Part shown: positions 8,324 to 16,658 of the stretch, piece after piece
Position numbering within the stretch: position 1 is the stretch's first letter
How the letters are laid out: every line of letters starts with the position of its first letter
Assembly (NCBI RefSeq): GCF_022814865.1
Contig: NZ_JAKVRD010000007.1
Coordinates: 62,001 to 126,000 of the forward strand
Reading direction: 5' to 3'
Length of the DNA stretch: 64,000 nt
From: Shimia aestuarii
Lineage (GTDB): Bacteria; Pseudomonadota; Alphaproteobacteria; Rhodobacterales; Rhodobacteraceae
Notes under the pieces: generated by a model
The model's database searches: none
The model's input: the letters and a program-made list of their open reading frames with translations, nothing else
What the model was told of the DNA's origin: nothing
Made by a program: the position numbers and the translations under genes

Positions 8324-9366
8324 TCCAACCCTCTCACAAAGCCCTCGTCCCCTTCGTCAGCGTCGAAAACATGATGCGCCTCGTGCATCATGTCGGCCTT
8401 GAGAAGATGCTCACCGACCTCGCCGCCTATATCGAGGACGATTTCCGCCGATGGGAGCTTTTCGACAAGACCCCGCGCGTCGCCTCGCATTCCGATGTCG
8501 GCGTGATCGAATTGATGCCGACCTCGGATGGCGAGGCCTATGGCTTCAAATACGTGAACGGCCACCCCAAGAACACCTCCGAAGGGCTTCAGACCGTGAC
8601 CGCCTTTGGCCTGCTTGCCAATGTCTATACCGGTTACCCAACGCTCCTTACGGAGATGACGCTGTTGACCGCACTGCGCACCGCCGCCACCTCAGCAATG
8701 GTCGCCAAGCATCTGGCGCCAAAGGGGTCTTCGACCATGGCCATGATCGGCAACGGGGCGCAGTCCGAGTTCCAGAGCCTCGCCATGAAGGCCATCGTCG
8801 GCATCGACACCGTGCGCCTCTTTGACCGCGATCCAAAGGCGACCGAGAAATGCGCAGCGAACCTCGAAGGCACCGGCCTCACCGTGATCCGCTGCACCTC
8901 GCCGGAAGAAGCCATCGAGGGCGCGCAGATCCTCACCACCTGCACCGCCGACAAGCAATATGCCACCATTCTCAGCGACAACATGGTCGGCGCCGGCGTG
9001 CATATCAATGCCATCGGCGGCGACTGTCCGGGCAAGACGGAACTGGCCAAGGGCATCCTCGAGCGCTCTGACGTCTTCGTCGAATACCCGCCTCAGACCC
9101 GCATTGAGGGCGAGATCCAACAGATGCCCGAGGACTTTGCCGTGACCGAGCTTTGGGAAGTCATCACCGGCGCGAAACAAGGCCGCCGCGATGCGCGCCA
9201 GATCACGCTCTTTGACGGGGTCGGCTTTGCCATCGAGGATTTCTCGGCCCTGCGCTACGTGCGCGACACGGTGCTCGAGACCCCGTTTCACCAGGATCTC
9301 GATCTTCTTGCCGATCCCGACGATCCGCGCGATCTCTTCGGGATGCTGACCCGCGCGGCGGGCTAG
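8320..9366 (+). CDS. ocd: Ornithine cyclodeaminase
   Basis: A 348-residue member of the ornithine cyclodeaminase/mu-crystallin family. It deaminates and cyclises ornithine to proline using NAD+. The Rossmann dinucleotide site is seen as MAMIGNGAQSEFQ (about residues 143-155), with VRLFDRDP following, and INAIGGDCPGKTEL is a family signature near residue 230. It is translationally coupled to arginase. It converges on the permease gene, the two sharing the palindromic stop CTAG at 9363-9366. Confidence 0.92.
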   Translation: MIQPSHKALVPFVSVENMMRLVHHVGLEKMLTDLAAYIEDDFRRWELFDKTPRVASHSDVGVIELMPTSDGEAYGFKYVNGHPKNTSEGLQTVTAFGLLANVYTGYPTLLTEMTLLTALRTAATSAMVAKHLAPKGSSTMAMIGNGAQSEFQSLAMKAIVGIDTVRLFDRDPKATEKCAANLEGTGLTVIRCTSPEEAIEGAQILTTCTADKQYATILSDNMVGAGVHINAIGGDCPGKTELAKGILERSDVFVEYPPQTRIEGEIQQMPEDFAVTELWEVITGAKQGRRDARQITLFDGVGFAIEDFSALRYVRDTVLETPFHQDLDLLADPDDPRDLFGMLTRAAG

Positions 9367-10337
9367 GCCACCATCGCCGCCAGCCATGCATAGAGCGGCA
9401 GGCCAAGCGTCAGGTTGAACGGGAAGGTGATCCCGAGCGAGGCGGAGAGGTAGACCCCCGCCTTCGCCTCGGGCAAGGCAATGCGCATGGCGGCGGGCAC
9501 GGCGATATAGGAGGCCGACGCCGCCAGCGTCATCATCAGGAACACGCCCCCCTGCGACAGGCCGATGGCCACCCCCGCGCCGAGGCCGAGGACGCTGCCG
9601 ATCACCGGCATGAGACAGCCGAAGGCAAAGAGCCCGAGGCTCAGTTCGCTGCGATGGCTGAGAAGGCTGCGCCCTGCCGAAAGGCCCATGTCGAGGAGGA
9701 AAAGGCAAAGTACGCCGGTAAAGGGCACGACGATGAATTCATCAACCTGTTCAAGTCCCGGCTTGCCCGTCACCGCGCCGATCACGAAGGCCCCGACAAG
9801 AAGAACGATAGAACCGTTGGCAAGGATATCGCGCAAGAGCGTCGCGTCGAGCTTGGTGCCCGGGCGGCTCCGCGCCGCGAGCCAGAGCGCCGAGAGGATC
9901 GCCGGAACCTCCATCACCGCGGCCACCGCCACGATGTAGCTCTCCGAGGAAATCCCTTGTGTTTCCAGAAGGTTCGACGCCGTCACGAAAGTCACGATGG
10001 AGATCGAGCCATAGTGCCCGGCAACCGCCGCCGCATCGAGCTGACCAAGCCGCGTGAGCGCGCGCAGGAGGATATAGGCGAGGAACGGCATCAGGAGCGA
10101 GAGCACCGCCCCCGCAAAGAGCGTCGCGATGAGCTTGCCAGAGGCCCCGGACTCGGAGACACCCACACCGCCTTTGAAGCCGATGGCAAAGAGGAGGTAG
10201 ATCGACATGACCTTCGCCGCGCCCACGGGAATCGAAAGGTCGCTGCGCATGACCGCCGCCACGAGGCCGAGCGCGAAGAAAAGGATTGTCGGAACGAGAA
10301 GATTGTCCGCCAGCATGGTCAGGGCCGTATCCATCAC
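9363..10337 (-). CDS. SbtA-type (DUF897) sodium-dependent permease
   Basis: A 324-residue membrane protein with about ten hydrophobic segments, matching the sodium-dependent bicarbonate transporter SbtA family (Sbt_1). GHYGSISIVTFVTA and MTLAASASYIAVPAAMR are recognisable family stretches. In proteobacteria the substrate is usually unproven, so bicarbonate is a family-based guess. No SbtB PII-like partner gene is adjacent. It is divergent from a LysR regulator that may control it. Confidence 0.8.
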   Translation of the reverse strand: MMDTALTMLADNLLVPTILFFALGLVAAVMRSDLSIPVGAAKVMSIYLLFAIGFKGGVGVSESGASGKLIATLFAGAVLSLLMPFLAYILLRALTRLGQLDAAAVAGHYGSISIVTFVTASNLLETQGISSESYIVAVAAVMEVPAILSALWLAARSRPGTKLDATLLRDILANGSIVLLVGAFVIGAVTGKPGLEQVDEFIVVPFTGVLCLFLLDMGLSAGRSLLSHRSELSLGLFAFGCLMPVIGSVLGLGAGVAIGLSQGGVFLMMTLAASASYIAVPAAMRIALPEAKAGVYLSASLGITFPFNLTLGLPLYAWLAAMVA

Positions 10338-10423
10338 GGGCCTCCTTATTTTTCGTTATTTCACTGGGCTGGCGGTATGGCTTGAACCAAATCATATCTC
10401 CAATATATTGTTTCAACGATTTT

Positions 10424-10440
10424 GATAGTTTTGGACTATG
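10424..10440. promoter_or_regulatory. LysR-type operator candidate
   Basis: ATAGT-TTTGG-ACTAT (arms 10425-10429 and 10435-10439) is a T-N11-A dyad typical of LysR-family sites. It ends four bases before the regulator's ATG. A second perfect palindrome, CAATATATTG, lies at 10411-10420. Both are in the 106-base divergent region between permease and regulator. Confidence 0.45.
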
Positions 10441-10443
10441 TAA

Positions 10444-11352
10444 ATGCGCCCAACCCTGCGCCAGCTTCAATATCTCGTCGAAGTCGCGGATTGCGGGCGT
10501 TTCGGACTCGCCGCCGAGCGGCTCAATATCAGCCAGCCAAGCCTCTCGACCCAGATCGGAGAGGCCGAGGCCGATCTCGGCGCGCGGGTCTTCAACCGGG
10601 GGCGCCACGGCGCGACACTGACCGAGGCCGGGGTCGAGATCGTGCGCCGGGCGCGGCGCATCCTGAACGAGATGGAAGACCTGCGCGCCTCCGTGACGGG
10701 CGACGGGATTTTTGACGGGCGCCTGCGCCTCGGCGTGCTGCCGTCCATCGGCCCCTACCTCCTGCCCGGCGTGGTGCGTGAATTGCACCGCGACCACCCG
10801 AGTTTTCGCCTCGTGATCCGCGAGGAGGCCACGACGGATCTTGAGCAGGGACTGCGCGCGGGACGGCTCGACATGATCCTGTCCACGCCAGAGGATCACC
10901 CCGGCACGCTTCAGACGCCGCTCTTTCACGAAAGCCTCTGGGCCGCGCTCGCCCCGGATGACCCGCTTGCCGCAACTGACGCGCCTCTCGCCCCCGACGC
11001 GCTCGCCGGGCGCAGCCTGCTGACCATCGGGCCGCGCCATCGTCTCTCCGGGATCGTCGCGGAGCTCGCCGCGCAGGCCAATGCCCATGTGCCGGATGAG
11101 TATGAAGGCACGAGCCTCGCCGCGATCCGTATCATGGCGGCGGCGGGAAATGGGGTCGCGGTCCTCCCCCGGCTCTATGCCGCCGCCGAGGCGCGCCGGA
11201 TCGGCGATACCGTCATGCGCCGGATCGACGCCCCGCGCACGCAGCGCACGATCGCCCTGATCCAGCCCGCCGCGTTCGAACCCCGCCCCGGCACCGACAT
11301 CCTCGCCGGCGCGCTGTCGCGCGAGGCCAACCGCCTCATGGATGATCTCTGA
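10444..11352 (+). CDS. LysR-family regulator, OxyR-like but without redox cysteines
   Basis: A 302-residue LysR-type regulator. The N-terminal winged helix (LRQLQYLVEVADCGRFGLAA, then ISQPSLSTQI) resembles that of OxyR. The effector domain follows from about residue 92. OxyR senses peroxide through two cysteines in this domain; here the only cysteine I find is Cys17 in the DNA-binding domain, so peroxide sensing of that kind is unlikely. There is no good ribosome binding site before the ATG. It is divergent from the SbtA-type permease, its likely target. Confidence 0.87.
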   Translation: MRPTLRQLQYLVEVADCGRFGLAAERLNISQPSLSTQIGEAEADLGARVFNRGRHGATLTEAGVEIVRRARRILNEMEDLRASVTGDGIFDGRLRLGVLPSIGPYLLPGVVRELHRDHPSFRLVIREEATTDLEQGLRAGRLDMILSTPEDHPGTLQTPLFHESLWAALAPDDPLAATDAPLAPDALAGRSLLTIGPRHRLSGIVAELAAQANAHVPDEYEGTSLAAIRIMAAAGNGVAVLPRLYAAAEARRIGDTVMRRIDAPRTQRTIALIQPAAFEPRPGTDILAGALSREANRLMDDL

Positions 11353-11937
11353 TCACGCCTCAAGCTCGGCATCCCAGTAGAGAAAGTCGAGCCAGCTTTC
11401 GTGCAGGTAGCCCGGCGGAAAGCGCCGCCCCATATTGCGCAGCTCTTCTGAGGCTGGCTGCCGGGGCGGCTTGCGCAGGTGCATCCCTGCCTGACGCAAG
11501 GATTTTGACCCCTTGCGCAGGTTGCAGGGACTACAGGCTGCAACCACGTTCTGCCAGCTCGTGACCCCGCCCGCCGCGCGCGGCACCACATGGTCAAAGG
11601 TCAAATCGCCCTTCGCGCCGCAATACTGACAGCGGAATTCATCCCTCAGAAACAAATTAAAGCGCGTGAAGGCCACGCGCTTTTGGGGTTTGACATAGTC
11701 TTTGAGGACGACGACGCTCGGGATCCTGATCTCGGTCGAGGGGCTTCGCACGACCGCATCATATTCCGCCACGATATCGACCCTGTCCATGAACGCCGCC
11801 TTGACCGCATCCTGCCAAGGCCAAAGAGAGAGGGGGTAATAAGAAAGCGGCCTGTAGTCCGCATTGAGCACAAGCGCCGGGTGCTGACGCATCCCCGCCG
11901 GTTGCCGTGTGAATTCTGTCCTGAAATCGCCGTCCAT
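11353..11937 (-). CDS. HNH endonuclease-family protein
   Basis: A 194-residue protein with an HNH/McrA-like nuclease fold: a zinc ribbon CQYC...CSPC surrounds FDHVVPRAAGG and a conserved Asn, in the order expected of the family. It starts at MDGDFRTEF; relatives in Rhodobacteraceae that I recall begin alike. The region before the nuclease fold (HPALVLNADYRPLSYYPLSL) is highly conserved in this family. The cellular substrate is unknown. Its promoter carries a palindrome close to the one before nrdJ, suggesting control by NrdR. It directly abuts the convergent LysR stop. Confidence 0.85.
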   Translation of the reverse strand: MDGDFRTEFTRQPAGMRQHPALVLNADYRPLSYYPLSLWPWQDAVKAAFMDRVDIVAEYDAVVRSPSTEIRIPSVVVLKDYVKPQKRVAFTRFNLFLRDEFRCQYCGAKGDLTFDHVVPRAAGGVTSWQNVVAACSPCNLRKGSKSLRQAGMHLRKPPRQPASEELRNMGRRFPPGYLHESWLDFLYWDAELEA

Positions 11938-12011
11938 TGTTCCGAGTCGCCCTTCGCCTCGCCTGCCCAGTCTCATGGCACCGAGGCGGGCGAACCCGCC
12001 CCTGCCTGTAC

Positions 12012-12041
12012 CCACTATATCTCGTGGCAAGCATCTGACAA
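12012..12041 (-). promoter_or_regulatory. Promoter of HNH gene with NrdR-like box
   Basis: On the minus strand TTGTCA (12036-12041) and TATAGT (12014-12019) are separated by 16 bases, a good sigma-70 promoter. The -10 lies inside the palindrome CCACTATATCTCGTGG (12012-12027), which matches the NrdR box pattern. A weaker copy (10 of 16 positions) sits 31 bases away at 12043-12058. The start codon is about 75 bases downstream. Confidence 0.5.
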
Positions 12042-12114
12042 GCCTCATGATATATGCGGATGACAACAGGGATAGAGTGTGTCCGTAACGCCCATATGAC
12101 AGGCAGACGCGCAG

Positions 12115-12146
12115 AAAAAAGGCCGACACCCCAAGGGCATCGGCCT
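12115..12146 (-). terminator. Rho-independent terminator of the outer-membrane protein gene
   Basis: The minus strand reads AGGCCGA, a 13-base loop region with further pairing, TCGGCCT, then six T. It follows the stop of the gene at 12179 by about 33 bases. Confidence 0.85.
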
Positions 12147-12178
12147 ACGATCTGTGGCTTTGCGTCGTCGAAAGGGCT

Positions 12179-13828
12179 CTAACGGAACCCGCGCGCGTCA
12201 AGCGCCAGCGTGATACCAAGCGATACGCGCACATCCGATTGCCCGATCATCGACCCAAGCGCTTCGCTGCCAATGGCATTCGTCGCCGAAAGATCGATGC
12301 TCGCACTGCTGTTCTTCGGATAATAGCGCAGGCCCGTCGCCCACACAGTGCGCTGTCCTGCACTGACCGGTGTCACTTCGCCGATGACCTCAAGGCCCGG
12401 CGCGATCTCATAGTTCACACCAAGACCGAGACCATAGTACTCTTTCGAGCTAAAGGCAGCCGCCTTCGGACTTGCCATAAGGGCGAGTTTCGGGCTCGCC
12501 TTATACATCATCGGCATCGCAATGAAGAACGTCCCATTCTTCGACCCGGACCGATCACGACCCAACTTCGCCAGCATCGAGAGAGAGAACGGGCTACCGT
12601 TGTTCTGATCCATGAAGCGCAGCTTCAGACCCAGCGCATAGCTTGCGGCGCGGCTCGGGATCGTGCCAACCGGCACCGAGCCGTCATTGGCAAATTTCTC
12701 ATAGCTGACATCGATTTGCCCGTCATAGTCGGGGCTGAACTGAAGCTCGCCAGCATAGGCGCCATCCGATCCGCCGCTCGCGCGCCCAACGAATATCCCG
12801 GGCGTGAGCGTATCCGCGGATGCAAGGGTAAAGCCGTCGCGCTGCAAATGGCGTTGCCGCATGGTCAGCGGTTCGGCTGCAAGACCGCGGTAGTTCGGCC
12901 GATAGGCCGGACCGCGCCCCGGCGTATAGGTCATGGTCGCACCAACCATAAACTGATCGCCATCGGGGAACATGGTCATGATCCGCGTCGCGGGAGACAC
13001 CCCAAGCCCGTTGGTCACAAAAACATCAAGCGCCCCTTTGGGAGAGATGTTGAACCGCGCCCCAAGTGTTAGAACCGGTTTCTTCTCAATCGCGCCCGCG
13101 CTCGAGATCGAATTGCCTCCCGAGAGCGGAACATTCACCGCCCCATAGGTGGTCCAACGCAGCGACGGTTTATAACTAAACCCAGCCCCGAGGCTCGCCA
13201 CCGTGCCATAGAACGGCAGCCCGCCAATCGTATCGGGCAGCGCGCTGACCCCCGGCGTCACATGAAGTTGCAACGCATCGGACACAGAATAGCTCACCGG
13301 TACGTGCAGCGAACCCACCACATGCGAATTGCTCGCCGCAGTTGGGATGCCGAAATAGGGAGAGCGGAAGATGAACTGCTCGACCGAGCCTTGCACAGCC
13401 ACTTTCCAAGGGCCGGATTCGACAAGGCCAACCTTGCCCTCAAGGCTCGTGGTGTGGAACCGAATCTGCGAGGTCACACCGCCAATCGGTGACACGGGCG
13501 GATCATGAAACTCCGAGTGTCCGATCCCGATCTGGAACCGGGGACTAACCGCATAGGTCACACCGCCGTAATAGGTCTGGTTCGCGGTGCCAACTGCGGC
13601 CTTGCCCGGCGCGGTCTGGTGCGATCCAACCCAAAGCCGAAGCGTGCCAGCCGGCAAAAGGTTCGCGGTGGTGAAATTGACAAAGCGATCCGGATGCATC
13701 TCGACGGGGGTGCGCAATCCGGTCCCTTGGGCCGCAACCGCCCCCGCGGTCATCACGAGCCCCGCTGCGAGGCCGAAAAGCCTCTTGTTGTTGGACGGTT
13801 TGAAAGGCGTTTTGGTAAATACGGTCAC
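12179..13828 (-). CDS. Outer-membrane beta-barrel protein (unknown family)
   Basis: A 549-residue secreted protein starting at a GTG at 13828 behind GGAG. A signal peptide is clear: NNKRLFGLAAGLVMTAGAVA followed by AQG. The mature part consists of alternating polar/hydrophobic strands with many Gly, Ser and aromatic residues, ends in strand-like sequence (VRVSLGITLALDARGFR), and has no globular motif that I recognise, so a large porin-like or YjbH-like barrel is likely. Two barrel-like halves meet near residue 320 (PGRGPAYRPNYRG). It is monocistronic with its own terminator. Confidence 0.6.
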   Translation of the reverse strand: MTVFTKTPFKPSNNKRLFGLAAGLVMTAGAVAAQGTGLRTPVEMHPDRFVNFTTANLLPAGTLRLWVGSHQTAPGKAAVGTANQTYYGGVTYAVSPRFQIGIGHSEFHDPPVSPIGGVTSQIRFHTTSLEGKVGLVESGPWKVAVQGSVEQFIFRSPYFGIPTAASNSHVVGSLHVPVSYSVSDALQLHVTPGVSALPDTIGGLPFYGTVASLGAGFSYKPSLRWTTYGAVNVPLSGGNSISSAGAIEKKPVLTLGARFNISPKGALDVFVTNGLGVSPATRIMTMFPDGDQFMVGATMTYTPGRGPAYRPNYRGLAAEPLTMRQRHLQRDGFTLASADTLTPGIFVGRASGGSDGAYAGELQFSPDYDGQIDVSYEKFANDGSVPVGTIPSRAASYALGLKLRFMDQNNGSPFSLSMLAKLGRDRSGSKNGTFFIAMPMMYKASPKLALMASPKAAAFSSKEYYGLGLGVNYEIAPGLEVIGEVTPVSAGQRTVWATGLRYYPKNSSASIDLSATNAIGSEALGSMIGQSDVRVSLGITLALDARGFR

Positions 13829-13962
13829 GGGTTTCTCCGGTCCTGAAATGGGCGCATCTGCCCCATCTATAGGCCATTGCGCGTGGCGCACGAAACCCAA
13901 AATGCCCCGCCGACGCAATCCCGCCGAGGAACACGATGGGCCGTGCATAAATGTCACGCGCT

Positions 13963-14628
13963 TCAGAGGCTAAGCTTGTCGCGCATGAAGGCAAGCGCCA
14001 CCGAAAGACCGTCCGGTGCAATACCGTGGCCAGTGCCTTTCATGATATGGGCGTAGACATCGGTCCACCCGGCCTTTTGAAGTGCCTCTGCCGCCTCCGG
14101 CAAGGACTGTACCGGCACCACATCATCGGCATCCCCATGCACAAGAAGCACCGGAGGACGGCAAAGCGCCTCATCCTCAAGCGTTTCCGGCGCAAGAAGC
14201 CGCCCGGAGAAAGCCACGATCCCCGCCACCGGGTCTTCCCGACGCGGAGCGACATGCAGGCTCATCATCGTGCCTTGGCTGAACCCGAACAGGACAACCT
14301 GCTCTGGCAGCACGTCCTCGTCGACCATTACACCATCGAGATAGGCATTGAGATCGTCGATCGCCGCCCGCATCCCGCGCTCGCTTTCTTCTTCCGACGA
14401 GCCGTCGATCCACGGGATCGGAAACCACTGGAACCCGAACGGCACCCCGGCACAGCTTTCCGGCGCATCCGGCGCAAGGAAAAGCGTGTCCGGCAAATGC
14501 TCGGCCAGCGGATCAGCAAGCCCGAGAAGGTCCGCCCCATTGGCGCCATAGCCATGCAGGAAAATCACCACCGAACGGGTGGTGCCCGATTGCGGCTCCT
14601 TGCGGCCACTGGTCAAAACACGAGTCAT
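13963..14628 (-). CDS. Alpha/beta hydrolase, carboxylesterase/phospholipase type
   Basis: A 221-residue esterase of the phospholipase/carboxylesterase family. It has the oxyanion-loop HGYGANGADL, the nucleophile elbow GFSQGT, Asp in HGDADDVVP and His in GTGHGI. Proteins of this size hydrolyse short acyl esters in the cytoplasm; no signal peptide is seen. The ATG at 14628 overlaps the stop of the DNA glycosylase gene, so both are co-translated. Confidence 0.85.
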   Translation of the reverse strand: MTRVLTSGRKEPQSGTTRSVVIFLHGYGANGADLLGLADPLAEHLPDTLFLAPDAPESCAGVPFGFQWFPIPWIDGSSEEESERGMRAAIDDLNAYLDGVMVDEDVLPEQVVLFGFSQGTMMSLHVAPRREDPVAGIVAFSGRLLAPETLEDEALCRPPVLLVHGDADDVVPVQSLPEAAEALQKAGWTDVYAHIMKGTGHGIAPDGLSVALAFMRDKLSL

Positions 14629-15257
14629 CTGATCCCTTCCCTGTCCTTTGCATGATGGTAGTAAGCCCACAAAAGCCGCGCTGCAACCGCCCGCCACGGT
14701 GCCCAGCCCTCGGCCAGCTCGCGAAAGGCGCGTTCCTTGGGGCGTTCGTCAAGCGCAAAGAGAACCCGCGCCGATTCCTGAAGCGCAAGATCGCCCGGCG
14801 CGAACACATCCGCCCGCCCAAGCGAGAACATCGCGTAGATCTCTGCCGTCCACACACCGATCCCGCTCACCTGCGTGAGGGTCGCGATCACCTCTGCATT
14901 CGGAGCATCTCGCAACCCTTTGAAATCAATGCGCGCTTCAGCCAAAGCACGGGCATAGCGCACCTTCTGACGACTCAGGCCACAGGCCCGCAACGCGTCA
15001 TCGCTCGCCCACATGATCTTGCGCGGCCCGGTCAGACGCGCCGCCCGCATCCGCTGCCAGATCGCCTCCGCCGCCGCCACGCTGACCTGCTGGCTCACGA
15101 TCGCGCTCAGAAGCGGCTCGAACCCGTCCTTCTTGCGCCGAAGCGGCAAGCTCCCGGTCACGGCAAGCGCCTCGGCAAAGCGTGGCTCTTGCGCAGCAAG
15201 CCACGCCGCCCCTTCCGCCACGCAGGCATCGCTCTCGATAATCCGTCCGACCGTCAT
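14625..15257 (-). CDS. DNA-3-methyladenine glycosylase (AlkA/HhH-GPD type)
   Basis: A 210-residue base-excision repair glycosylase. The helix-hairpin-helix LTQVSGIGVWTAEIYAMFSL is followed by the catalytic Asp in FAPGDLALQ. This matches AlkA-type enzymes that remove alkylated purines, without the N-terminal AlkA domain. The ATG at 15257 was chosen over a GTG 12 codons upstream because GGGGG lies at the right distance. It is divergent from the MFS gene. Confidence 0.85.
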   Translation of the reverse strand: MTVGRIIESDACVAEGAAWLAAQEPRFAEALAVTGSLPLRRKKDGFEPLLSAIVSQQVSVAAAEAIWQRMRAARLTGPRKIMWASDDALRACGLSRQKVRYARALAEARIDFKGLRDAPNAEVIATLTQVSGIGVWTAEIYAMFSLGRADVFAPGDLALQESARVLFALDERPKERAFRELAEGWAPWRAVAARLLWAYYHHAKDREGIR

Positions 15258-15315
15258 CTCATTCGCCCCCGCGTCCCGCTGGACGCGCTTCACATATCAA
15301 GCTAACGCTTTGTCC

Positions 15316-16524
15316 ATGATTCATACCGTAGACGATAGCACCGCCAAACGCAGCGTGATTGTGCTGGTCCTGGCACAGGCTTTTCTCGGCGCCCAGATGC
15401 CGATGATCTTCACCATTGGCGGCCTCGCCGGGCAATCGCTCGCCTCCAATCCCTGCTTCGCAACTCTGCCGATCTCGCTGATCGTCATCGGCTCCATGCT
15501 TGCCGCGACACCGGTCTCGATGATCATGCAGAAATATGGCCGCCGCGCGGGCTTCATGCTCGGGGCGATGGGCGGGGCGATCGGTGCGGCCATCGGCGCC
15601 TACGGCCTCTACCTCAACTCCTTCACCGTCTTCCTCATCGGCAGCCTGTTTACCGGCATCTACATGAGCGCGCAGGGTTTCTACCGCTTCGCCGCCGCCG
15701 ATACTGCCTCCGACGCCTTCCGTCCCAAGGCGATTTCCTATGTTATGGCCGGGGGCCTCGCCGCCGCCATCATCGGCCCACAACTGGTCAAGGTCACAAG
15801 CCAGTCGATGGTGATTCCCTTCCTTGGCACCTACCTCACCGTGATCGCCATCAACGTGGTCGGCTCCGCGCTCTTTCTTTTCATCCACATCCCCCGCCCT
15901 CAAGCCCCAAGCGCCGATGCCCCCTATGGCCGTAGCCGCTGGGAACTCATCACCACGCCGCGCATTGCCGTGGCCGTGATCTGTGCCATGGTCTCCTACG
16001 CGCTGATGAACCTGGTGATGACCTCAACACCGCTCGCAGTCGTCGGCTGTGGCTTTGAGGAAGGCATGGCTGCGGATATCGTCTCGGCCCACGTGCTGGC
16101 GATGTATATCCCCTCCTTCTTTACCGGCCACCTGATCGCCCGCTTCGGCACCGAGAAGATCGTCGCCCTCGGCCTGCTGATCCTCGCCGGGGCCGGGGTC
16201 GTCGCTCTGCAAGGCGTGGAGCTCGAAAACTTCTTCATCGCTCTGATCCTCCTGGGCGTGGGCTGGAACTTCGGCTTCATCGGCGCAACCGCCATGCTCG
16301 CCGGGGCGCATGAGCCGCATGAACGCGGCCGCATGCAGGGCCTCAACGATCTTCTCGTCTTCGGCGGCGTCACCATGGCCTCGCTCGCCTCGGGCGGCTT
16401 GATGAACTGCTCCGGCGGCACGGCAGAGGTCGGCTGGACCTCGGTGAACCTTGCCATGGCCCCGTTCCTGATGCTCGCAGGCGGCGCGCTGATCTGGCTC
16501 GTGCTGCGCCCCAAGGAAGACTGA
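15316..16524 (+). CDS. MFS transporter
   Basis: A 402-residue major facilitator with twelve predicted membrane segments in two halves. The loop 2-3 region reads MQKYGRRAGFMLGAMGGAIG, close to the MFS signature, and GHLIARFGTEKIVALGL is the matching loop in the second half. It resembles bacterial YbfB/Ynf-type or multidrug-type MFS members; the substrate is unknown. The ATG at 15316 gives the standard N-terminus; upstream codons in frame belong to the divergent gene's opposite strand. Confidence 0.82.
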   Translation: MIHTVDDSTAKRSVIVLVLAQAFLGAQMPMIFTIGGLAGQSLASNPCFATLPISLIVIGSMLAATPVSMIMQKYGRRAGFMLGAMGGAIGAAIGAYGLYLNSFTVFLIGSLFTGIYMSAQGFYRFAAADTASDAFRPKAISYVMAGGLAAAIIGPQLVKVTSQSMVIPFLGTYLTVIAINVVGSALFLFIHIPRPQAPSADAPYGRSRWELITTPRIAVAVICAMVSYALMNLVMTSTPLAVVGCGFEEGMAADIVSAHVLAMYIPSFFTGHLIARFGTEKIVALGLLILAGAGVVALQGVELENFFIALILLGVGWNFGFIGATAMLAGAHEPHERGRMQGLNDLLVFGGVTMASLASGGLMNCSGGTAEVGWTSVNLAMAPFLMLAGGALIWLVLRPKED

Positions 16525-16566
16525 GCAGGGCCTTTTCCTCTTGCCGAAAATATCCCGGGGTGAGCG

Positions 16567-16653
16567 TTGCTTTTGCTCCGGCAAAAGCAAGGTGAGGGGC
16601 TGGCCCCTTCCTCGCGCCAAAGGCGCTCATCCTGTGCGCGCCCTCGGGCGCGC
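16567..16653. repeat. Cluster of four consecutive perfect hairpins
   Basis: Between two convergent genes lie TTGCTTTTGC/GCAAAAGCAA (16567-16590), GGGGC/GCCCC (16596-16607), GCGCC/GGCGC (16614-16626) and GCGCGCCC/GGGCGCGC (16636-16653). The stretch is either a compound terminator or a member of a dispersed intergenic palindrome family. Confidence 0.6.
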
Positions 16654-16658
16654 GCCGC

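Noticed and set aside
10444-11352. OxyR peroxide sensor
   Set aside because: The effector domain lacks the redox cysteine pair required for OxyR-type sensing.
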